From Gordius sp. MW1 (Eukaryota > Nematomorpha > Gordioida > Gordea > Gordiidae), in assembly GCA_964036665.1 (NCBI GenBank), contig OZ038533.1:13662413-13726412 (forward strand): a stretch of 64,000 bases of DNA, written 5' to 3'. The translations under genes were made by a program, and so were the position numbers. The notes under the pieces were generated by a model, which saw only the letters and a list, made by a program, of their open reading frames with translations, searched no databases and was not told where the DNA came from. Below, one piece after another: positions 55,058 to 64,000 of this stretch. How positions within the stretch are numbered: position 1 is the stretch's first letter; each line of letters opens with the position of its first letter.

Positions 55058-56070
55058 CGCTTAAATGTATTTATTTATTGTAAGCAGGTGTCTAGATAGG
55101 ATTTTTTTGGGAAGGGGGGGGGGAGCTGCCAAAATTTCTTAAAAACATTTTATTTTTAAAATAAAAATTAATCATACAAAATGTCCGGCCGCTGTTGGGC
55201 CCATTCGGCCAAGGGGCCGGGCAGACAACCATCCTAAATTAATTTAAATAGGCCTGGGCGGGCATCACAACATTTAGATTTTTTGCATATTTACTATTTT
55301 TTGTCACTTTTTTATTTATGAAAATTCCAGAATTGAATCAAAAATTTTCAAAAATATGACAAAATTAATGCTTGAAATTTTAATAGGTCATTTTGGGAAC
55401 GGCAATTACGAGAATTTGAAAAATGGACTCGAGATAGAGATGAGAATTTTGATGTCGAGACGGAGACGATAGGAGATTTTTTCGACGAGATCTCGACTTT
55501 TTATTGATCGTTAGATTTAATTAAATAATTGTGTATTTTAATTTGCCAGATTTACATTTAAGGTATTAAGTGAGGATCAATATGTATGGAATATATTTGA
55601 TATTTAAAAAATTTCTAAGTGTAACAAATATTATATATTTTTGCAAAAAATGGATAATTTGGGAATCATTTACCCAAGCATGGTTGATCCTTAGCACATG
55701 CTATATAAAATGCGGTTGCACTTAATGAGAAGGTAAAATGTCCGGGATAAATCTACATTAATGTAACCTGGCGAGAGTTGTGATGCGGAAAATTGAAAAT
55801 TCTCGGTATAGACGAGACTTTGAAAAATTGAATCGAGACGAAAAACTTCGAGCTTAAGACGATAGATAAAAGATTTAATCAGCGAGATGTTGGCTTTAAA
55901 TTTTTTTTACTGACCATCATAATAATAAAATAGTAAATTTAGTACTGCATTTTGAATTTTGTGATTTAAATCTAGGATTATAAATGTAATTAATTTGAAC
56001 TTAGTTATTTCGTAATTCTAACACCCAGGTAGTAAAGTTAAAATTTTCATAATTTTAGCTTGTTGATGTC
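55058..56070. other. No gene seen; GC-rich block and GAGACGA-rich stretches
   Basis: A GGCC-rich block lies at about 55185-55215. Stretches rich in CGAGA/TCTCG lie near 55430-55500 and 55800-55870 in partly inverted arrangement and may be ends of a small DNA transposon. No open frame with a domain. Confidence 0.4.
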
Positions 56071-56238
56071 GTGTATCTTACTATTAATTGGTATGCCGAA
56101 GCGAAAAATTGCGACGCGAAATTTCGCCCGCGAAATTTCGCAGGCAATTCGCAAATTGACGTTTCATTCATAGTGCCTGCGATCGCGTTTGAAATGGTTT
56201 CACTTATAACTTTAAAGTGTTTATATCTATATTATACT

Positions 56239-57417
56239 ATGAAGAAAAGAATTGTTAATAGATTAAATGTTAGAAGAAAAGAAAGCGAATATTTTACAAC
56301 ATTTCCGAAATTGCTTAATTGTCCCGTAAAATTTTTTAATTACTTGAGAATGAGCATGGTAATTAATAATATTTATTTGTTAAAGGAAACATTTTATTAC
56401 ATACTAAAGCGAGTAGGTCCATTAACAAAGCCCAAAAAAACAAACTTTGTTAAATTAAATATATCATCTGAGGAAAAATTGATGATCACTATTAGGTAAT
56501 AATAGTAATAGATGTTAAATTTAATTAATACTTTTAAATATTTGGCTTGTGGAAGTTCATATCCATCAATAAGTTTTTCCCATAAAATAGGCATTTCTAC
56601 AGTCCATGTCATATTAATTGAGACATGCCAAGCAATATGTAAAATTTTTCAACCTATACACTTAAAATCCCCATCATTACAAGATTTTGAGAATATTGCA
56701 AATGATTTTTATGATCTATGGAATTTTCCAAATTGTGTTGGTGCACTTGATGGCAGACATTGTGAGATAAAAAGGCCTGCCAATTATGGTAGTCCTTTTC
56801 ACAATTATAAAAATTATTTTTCTATAGTTTTGCAAGCTTTTGTTGGTGCAAAATATAGGTTTATTAGTATTGAAGTAGGAGCCAAAGGTTGTGAATCTGA
56901 CGGTGGAATATTTTCCAACTCCACTTTATTTAAACAATTAGAAAATGGTGTATTGCCTTTACCTCCCCCCAAAAAATTACCTTCAGATATTATAGTTCCA
57001 CATGTTTTGGTTGCAGATGATGCATACCCATTAAAAACATATATAATGAAGCCTTTTAGAGGGGTATGTACAAACTCAACGAGACACTACAACTATAGGT
57101 TGTCCAGAGCAAGAAGGCTGGTTGAATGTGCCTTTGGGATACTTACATCCAAATGGAGAATTTTGGGTAGAGCTATGGACCAAAACCTTCTACAACAGAT
57201 TTGATAATCAAAACTTGTGTCATATTACATAATATGATTATTGATAAGGAAATGCCACATATCCCATATGATATTTTAAAACATCAAAAGGCTCACTGTC
57301 AGGTCTTTTACCACCAACAATCAATAAAAAACTCCAGCAAAGAAGCTAAATATATTCGCCAATTATTTTGATAATGACATACTTGAATGGAAAAATTTTG
57401 ATTTCAATAAAGATTAG
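56239..57417 (+). pseudogene. Harbinger-type DDE nuclease (HARBI1-like), broken
   Basis: N-terminal part: ETFYYILKRVGPL, then ISSEEKLMITIR, interrupted at 56497. The second open stretch 56512-57204 has the catalytic core: NCVGALDGRHCEIK (first D), DGGIFSNSTL, VADDAYPLK (second D) and RRLVECAFGILTSKWRIL (E). The three acidic residues are present. The C-terminus (IIKTCVILHNM, then NYFDNDILEW) is recognisable to 57417 but shifts frame near 57204 and 57345. Family length is about 350-400 residues. Confidence 0.86.
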
Positions 57418-57559
57418 TATTATAAGTTTAAAAAAGTTGTATAAAGCATATTCATTGAAAATTTAACTTTATTTACATATATTACATAGATACAATATTT
57501 ATTAAATTCAATACATATTTAAAATATACAAATTAATCATTATCATCTGTATTAAAATT

Positions 57560-58060
57560 TAAACATTTCATTATAATTATCTTAGACAATTGTTCTTTTC
57601 CCTTCTTTGATCTCTTTTTAAAAGTTTCTTCTATAACACCATGGATAGCAGATTTGTTTTATTATGCTCTTCCATAGTAATGAGCTTTTCAAGAAAAGTT
57701 ATTTCTGGATTGATCTTACGTGATTTTTTTTAAACATTTCTGGTGGTGCTGTATAAATATCATTATTGACTACTATCCAATTGATAAACTTACTATTTTC
57801 CTTGTTTAGCACACTAGAAGCAACACTTTCATCATTTAATGAGTTGTTTGTCTCATCTTCATATATTATACTGTCAAGACTGCTCCACTGATTTCTCGGC
57901 TGTAAAGTTGGCCTTAAAAAATCTAACACCTTGAAATAAGGCCAAGATGACATGCTTAATCCACTTCCACTTTTAAGGTTTTTTTCTCTTCATATAAGTG
58001 TCTCTTAAATTTTTCCATCTTTTCTTTAGTTCCTCAGCTAATCATAACATAAGATGTTAA
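57560..58060 (-). pseudogene. MADF/Myb-like DNA-binding protein of the Harbinger element
   Basis: On the minus strand EELKKRWKNLRDTYMKRKK and, after a frame change near 57985, MSSWPYFKVLDFLRP match the MADF fold. After it comes an acidic/serine region (DETNNSLNDESVASS). In this transposon class the Myb-like partner helps bring the nuclease to DNA. The N-terminal helix is poorly preserved. Confidence 0.72.
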
Positions 58061-58494
58061 AAATACCTGAAACTAAATATTTTATTGAAAGTTTCTGAAA
58101 CTCTTCATCTCTTTTTTTAATATCCTTGTAATCTTTATGAAATTTGTCATATATAAATGGAATGCACTAATGTCATCAACTAGATCATAATTATTTATGC
58201 TCTAAGTATTAAAATATAAATAATCACTTATATGCATATTAACTTACAACACCGCTTCTGTTCAAAATAACGACGTTCATAATACGGACAACCAATAAAA
58301 TTCATAGACAATTTCGCAACTGAAATTTATATGATATGTCATATATCTTAAGTAATCAACCAATCATTATAACGTTCATTTTACCGTTTATTTTCAACTG
58401 CTGCTTCGAGCCCATATCGTTTCAATTGACACAAGTTCATTTGTAAAAATCTCTAAATATCTAAACTCCCGTTCATTTTAAATTTTCCAAGTGT

Positions 58495-58672
58495 TATCAA
58501 TTCTTCCTACAAATCCTTAGATTATACAACAAAGCTAGTATATTATCAGTTAATTGTTAAAGCTTAATTTCATCAAATAAAAGTCTATTCTAGATATAAA
58601 TGGGTTAAATCATAATTCCTTAAATTAATACTGAGATTCTTAAAAGTGCAGGAGGTATTTAGATAACTCTTG
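58495..58672. repeat. Dispersed repeat R, copy 1
   Basis: About 180 bp from TATCAATTCTTCCTACAAAT to AGATAACTCTT, about 90 percent matching 61427-61612 in direct orientation. A more diverged partial copy lies at 62046-62150. Non-coding, AT-rich. Confidence 0.8.
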
Positions 58673-58744
58673 ACATCTCACATGAAGGTAACTTATAACT
58701 ATTAGCACTTATATATTATATAGCTTATTCAAATTATTTGTAAG

Positions 58745-61431
58745 TTTATTTATAACTATTATTCCTTCTTGGTATTCGGAACCCTCAAATTTCTAATAAC
58801 ATCCACCTTGTCAGCTACCGGCTTTATCGTATCTCCCTTCAATACATGACCTAAATATGTCACTTCCTCCACTGCGAATACACTTTGCTCCCTGCTTACA
58901 ATCATACCACTATCTTTAATCCTTCCTAACACCTCATATAACAGAGCATTATGCTCAGCCTTGAACCTACCACTCACTAAAACATCATCCATGTAATAAA
59001 ATACCCCTTCCAGATCTCGAAAAATGGCAGCCATTGTCAGATGGAATATAGGGGCAGACACACTGAGCCCAAACGGCAACCTAAGAAACGCAAATAACCC
59101 CTTGTGCGTATTGATGGTCAAATGCCCACTGGTCCTCCCGGAAACAGGTAATTGTAAATAAGCACTGGCAAAATCGATCTTCGAATACCATCGACAGCCA
59201 CTCAACTGTGCTACAATTTCCTCAAACCGGGGCAGTGGGTACTTAACATCCTTTACACATTGGTTAAGAGTTACCCGAAAATCTACACACAATCTTAATT
59301 TCCCATTTGCCTTTCTTACTGGCACTAAAGGCGTCGCCCAATAACTCGACAGGATTTCCTTGATTACTTCCTCCTTCAGCCATTTGTCCAACTCTTTCTC
59401 CATCCCCTTCTTCCATTCGAAAGGTATCCTTCGCGCCCCACAAAACTTGGGTATAGCGCCTTCCTTTAATTCGATTTCTACTTCTACCCCTTTGCAATGT
59501 CCTAATCTGTCTTCAAAAACCGTTTCAAATTCCCTCAACAACGCGGTTATCTCGTTACCTTCCTTCCCTTCTTTCTCTTCATCCTGAAACGTAACCTCTA
59601 ATGCTATCTCTTCCTTTCCCACCAAATCCCACCAATTAAATTCCTTTGACCAGGTATCAACCCATTCCCATCCCACTATATTAATGGCCTTCCAATCCAT
59701 AACATACAACTCCGCAATTTTTAAATTTTTATCGTGACTCACCGTTACCCCACATTTGCCGAGGACTTTCAATTCTTCCCCTGTTAATAAGCGGACAATA
59801 ATTTTACTCTTCATATCTAATCTCGGCCTACCTAAAGCTACCCATGTTTCTTTATTTATAATCGTATCTGCCGACCCAGTGTCAACCAACATTAGATGCA
59901 CTTCCCCATTCAACTTGACCTTAATACAGGGTTGATTATTCGCAAAGGCCCCGACTCTTATACAGGCTCTCATTACTCCTTTTTCCACCCGCCTTGTATT
60001 AAACCATACCTAATTTTAAACAAATACATCGCCCCCATTACTTTTTTACAATATATACAGCTAATACGCGCTATACCACGATAAAAATTAAGTTCTAATC
60101 TAATTAAATACAAATAAGTTTGCCCTATCCAACCTAATATGCAAAATGTATATGAAATATTAAGAAATACTATTTTTATAATATTAACAAGAACAAATTT
60201 ATATATCTTTATACATAAAATAAAAATCCAATTAAAAGCGTGCAAAAATATAGTTCCCCCTTTCTTTAGTCATGCCCCAACGCGCCTAGGGCATTCTCTC
60301 GACCTATGCCCTTCTCCTCGACAAAAAAAACATATAAGTTCTTGGTTAACTCTCGGACATGACCTCATTCCATGCCCTAACTCCCCACATTTGTAACATT
60401 TTAAATTGTTGCTATTACCCAGCTTTCGCCCTTCACACGTTGCACATTTTTTTAAAGCCTTAATACAAGATATGCATACATTAAATAAAAACCCTACACA
60501 AAAAACAATTAAATATACATAATAATCTAACACATATTCCCGTTTAATATACATTGTTGATGAGAAATCTAATGATAATGCTTAATAATATTTTACACAA
60601 TCTTCTTTTAATTTCACCCCAATATATTTATACAATAATTATTATTACAACACTCACAATTTTTATCATACACTTACCTAATCGTAACTCGTTTCCTCGA
60701 CTGAGTAACAACTTTTCCTATTTCAAGGTCACAGAATAATCACACTTGTCCCAAATTGTCGCGTTATTATACTTCTTTCCCACTTTTGAGGTCACCGAAT
60801 AATCACACTTGTCCCAATTTTCCGAGTTATTATACTTCTTTCCCACTTTTGTCCAAATTTGTGTCTTAGAATATTCCAAATATCAACAGTGGTTAGGGGG
60901 GGTTCAACTTACGTTGGGCGCCAAATATTATGTATGGCTTTTATTTCAATATTATGTATGACTTCATTAGATAAATACACGGCTTTTATTTCACGTTTTT
61001 ATATTACATTAAGAAGCGCGAATTAATTAATGAATATCTATTCACTCCTTTATTTCTGACCCTCTCTCATTCTATGTGTCTTGTTTCAATTGTTGGTTTT
61101 TAACGCCAGTTGTTCTTCTCCCTTGCGTCCCTTACGTTACTCTTCTTAGATTTCCTTTGTCTCCCGCTTACTATCGTCTAGCATCTGGTAAACACCCCTT
61201 GTATCTATGACTGCTATTCTTGACATATACGTGTTAGGCCCCACGCCAGTTGCTCTTCTCCCTTGCTCCCTTACGTTGCTCTTCTTCGATTTCCTTTGTC
61301 TACCTCCTACTATAGTATAACCTCTGTCACATATCCCCTGCCATGCTAGCTACTCTTCACATATATGTCTTCACATATATGTCATACATATATGACAATA
61401 ACATTCTATGATTTTTTAGGAGAGGGTGTAT
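58745..61431 (-). mobile_element. Ty3/gypsy fossil, truncated
   Basis: Parts on the minus strand: LTR-like region with internal duplication (about 60931-61431), primer-binding-like TGGCGCCCAACGT (60911-60923), a duplicated leader segment (60725-60850), zinc-knuckle (CCHC) nucleocapsid region (60554-60270), then protease and reverse transcriptase (59988-58759). RNase H, integrase and the other LTR are missing, so it is broken. Age unknown because only one LTR is present. It lies between two direct copies of repeat R. Confidence 0.82.
60725..60850. repeat. Two-copy tandem repeat of about 68 bp in the gypsy leader
   Basis: The block aataatcacacttgtccca...gttattatacttctttccca occurs twice in direct orientation between the CCHC region and the primer site. 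Confidence 0.75.
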
Positions 61432-61612
61432 CAGTTCTTCCTACAAATCTTTAGATTATACAACAAAGCTAGAGTATTTTATCATTTGTTAATTGTTAAA
61501 GCTTAATTACATCAAATAAAAGTCTATTCTAGATATAAATAGGTTAAATCAATGATTCCTTAAATTAATACTGAGATTCTTAAAAGTGCAGGAGATATTT
61601 AGATAACTCTTA
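61427..61612. repeat. Dispersed repeat R, copy 2
   Basis: Same sequence as 58495-58672, starting within a few bases of the outer end of the gypsy LTR. Confidence 0.8.
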
Positions 61613-63000
61613 GGTAAAGTTTCTTTGAATATGACTAATTTTGCTCATAACAAAAATAGCTTTTTTAATTTTATGATGAACATATTAAATAAGGTACAAA
61701 CTATAAATTTAGAAAATTTGGCTAAAAAAACTTTAAAAAAAATTAATAGAATTGTCCAAACTTAAGGAAGTGTTGACACTTTAAATAAAAATACATCATA
61801 TAAGGTTATATTTAAGAATATGAAAAAATCTAAATGTAATGTCTATAAACATATACAACTATAAAAATGATAATTATTGTGTAAAAATGTGTATCAAATT
61901 TAATTTATTGTAGATTAAAATGAAAATTATAATTAAGTAACTTAATAAACATAGTATAATGAGTTCATTAATTTAGAATTTTTGTTTATTAAGTTGCTAA
62001 GCTTTAATAATATTTACTATAATGTATAAACTCTTAAAACTATAAAATTAGATTATAAAACAAAGCTAAAATAATGTTATTTGCTAATTGTTAGAGCTTA
62101 ATTTTATCAAATAAAAGCCTACGCTAGATATATATAGATTAAATGAATGAAAGTATAACCAATCTTTTACTCATTGATAGATTACTCATTATTTACAATT
62201 TTATAACCATAAATTCAACAAATTCCATAAAATGTTATCAGAAATATACATGTAATATTCAAAACAAAATTTTTATAATGTGTGGGTCTAACTTAAATTT
62301 CTATATGACAATAAGTATATTATTGATATTTCTTGAAATTAAGTTTGGTAAAATATAAAATTTTTCACATTCCTAAAAAAGTTATTGATAGGTACCAGAT
62401 TTTCATAACCTGCTATAACATTTTCTAATTAGACTTTTTAAAACAAGAACAAGATTTTAAGGCATTTTTTTGCTAGGCTCTTTGGTAAGCATTAAATGTA
62501 AAAATTAGGGTAAGAGTTTCATCCATCAATCATCTTATATATCAATATAACAGAACATCAATAAGTAAACATTTGTTGAGGTAGATAAAAATAAAATAGA
62601 AATAGTTAGTGATTTAGTTATAAATAGATTTGCCTTATAATAATAACAAAAACTTAATACAAAAGCTTATCTAATCACATGCACATTGATACTAATCATA
62701 TTTAACAATGATCCCTTTACAATCTTATAGGATCTAAATTAAGTTATGTAGCATCATAAATTGTATGAATATTTTCTATTTAATCTAATGGCTAAAGAGA
62801 TTGCCCTTTTAAAATTTAATATGTTTTCTATAGTACAAAAAAACTTTAATTTCTTATATGTTTACTTGCCGAGATTATACTCTGTAACTATATCACTTAA
62901 CGTCGTAAATATTCCATTAATCAACTTTTAAAAAAGAATCTAGAGGCATGGGATAGCACTGGGATGATATCCTTTATATAATAATTAAATTTATTATATA
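61613..63000. other. AT-rich, no gene seen
   Basis: Contains a diverged third copy of repeat R at 62046-62150. The short open frame at 62143-62358 is low-complexity and unsupported. Confidence 0.5.
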
Positions 63001-63240
63001 TTGCTTATTTATACACCACCTTATACCAAACAAACGTATATCAGTTAATTATATAATTTAGTATTTAATATATTAAGTATGTATGAATTGCTTTTAAATA
63101 ATTACATATATTTTATTTTATTATATACATACCACCCTATACCAAATAATTTGTATTTATTAATTATATAATTTAGTGTTTAATGTTATATTAAACATGT
63201 AGTAATTGTTTATATATAATTCTTTATAGTATTATATACA
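63001..63240. repeat. Two-copy tandem repeat of about 120 bp
   Basis: Blocks caccttataccaaacaa / caccctataccaaata, ttaattatataatttagt, and taatatattaagtatgt-like follow in the same order twice. Confidence 0.65.
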
Positions 63241-63424
63241 TAGATTTTTTTAAACATATGTTCATATATTTTTTGCTAATTTTGATTTAAGATTTAATGT
63301 CTAATTTGTTAGGCTGTCAGTATTTTGAACGGGAACCGGTCAAAGGAGCACAGAAATAGGAGCGAAACTCGTCATGATTGCTCAGATTTGCTCAGGGTTT
63401 TTTTGATATGGTGAATTTGAATTT

Positions 63425-63835
63425 GTAACAAGTAATATATACATAAATTTTTAGAGAATTTATTGGAACTTATCTCATATTATTCATCAGAATTTAACAT
63501 ATTGTCTTAGCACAAAATATTTTATATTAACATGTCCTAGTGAAATCATAACAAGTAAATATATGAATATATAAAGATTGTATTGGAACATTTCTCATCA
63601 TGTATATCAGAATTTAACATCTTGTTTTAGCAAATACCTTATCCTGATGTTATACTTATAATAAAAGTCATTTATGTATGGATAGATTTTATTGTAAAAT
63701 TTAGCACTTATTTTTTTTAGATACCAACTATGGATATTTATAAAATTACATATTTTATTTATCCTGATGTTTTTTCATACTTATAATAAAAGTCAATCAT
63801 GTATGAAAAGATTTTATTGTATCATTTTGTTTATA
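63425..63835. repeat. Overlapping tandem duplications near the right edge
   Basis: The block acaagtaa..ttggaac..tctcat..atcagaatttaacat..ttgt occurs at about 63428 and 63550. The block atcctgatgtt..acttataataaaagtca..tattgta occurs at about 63641 and 63759. No coding sequence recognised. Confidence 0.55.
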
Positions 63836-64000
63836 TACATGTGATATAATTGCATGATGTATATTGACATTTTATGAGATGATATGTTTTTTAAAAAAAA
63901 ATGAGGGACTGATTTCTTGATTTGGGTTAGGGTTATTTTAAAATTAATACACCCTTCTTTGTGCAAATTCTTCTTAGAAATAAGTTTGATAGTTTTGCCT

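Larger units (their letters stand above)
56071..58200. mobile_element. PIF/Harbinger DNA transposon, two convergent genes
   Basis: A DDE nuclease gene reads rightward (56239-57417) and a MADF/Myb-like gene reads leftward (about 58060-57560). Two ORFs of these types are the known gene pair of PIF/Harbinger elements. Terminal inverted repeats and the 3-bp target duplication could not be identified, so the outer limits are approximate. A GCGAAATTTCGC-type palindromic cluster at 56098-56152 may be near the left end. Confidence 0.75.

Noticed and set aside
55400-55890. CGAGA-rich region as a defined transposon
   Set aside because: Partly inverted motifs but no clear ends or target duplication.
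62143-62358. 71-codon open frame near the right edge
   Set aside because: Low-complexity, AT-driven, overlaps a dispersed repeat.
63300-63410. Arg/Ser-rich reading (NGNRSKEHRNRSETRHD) as a possible exon
   Set aside because: Too short, no acceptor or donor pair fixed, no recognised family.

Overview
AT-rich metazoan (invertebrate) nuclear DNA. The evidence is two spliced, conserved animal genes with GT-AG introns, surrounded by DNA transposons, LINEs and LTR fossils. The lineage cannot be fixed from sequence alone. There is no sign of bacterial DNA, an organelle, tRNA, rRNA or CRISPR.

Layout. 1-8155 (+): NOP2/NSUN1, the 25S/28S rRNA cytosine-C5 methyltransferase, open at the left edge and otherwise followed exon by exon to a lysine-rich terminal exon. 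8156-11461: gap between the 3' ends of two convergent genes, holding a 1.1-kb hAT relic with a perfect 8-bp target duplication. 11462-30667 (-): a complete 15-exon NADPH-cytochrome P450 reductase gene of 674 codons. All intron phases agree. Its introns carry several MITEs and, in intron 13, a 7.2-kb hAT element. That hAT contains two LINE copies arranged tail to tail as a long inverted repeat.

30.9-33.2 kb: two LTR-type non-coding fossils and an isolated exon that reads as the N-terminus of WBP11. 33.2-46.0 kb: a 12.8-kb palindrome with arms of about 6.1-6.4 kb and a 340-bp spacer. It is built around two copies of a second LINE, again tail to tail; the right copy keeps a 564-aa reverse-transcriptase ORF. 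46.0-47.7 kb: AT-rich DNA with a tandem duplication. 47.7-53.2 kb (-): a FLYWCH/MULE transposon gene split by a young Ty3/gypsy fossil with 184-bp LTRs. 53.3-55.1 kb: tandem repeats and an LTR fragment. 56.0-58.2 kb: a PIF/Harbinger transposon with convergent DDE nuclease and MADF/Myb-like ORFs. 58.5-61.6 kb: a truncated Ty3/gypsy fossil between direct repeats. 61.6-64.0 kb: AT-rich tandem repeats, no gene seen.

The two host genes are unrelated in function: nucleolar rRNA modification, and electron supply to ER cytochromes P450. Most of the remaining DNA is transposon-derived. The most unusual structures are the two large LINE-based inverted repeats. One lies inside a transcribed intron and would fold into a hairpin in every reductase pre-mRNA.
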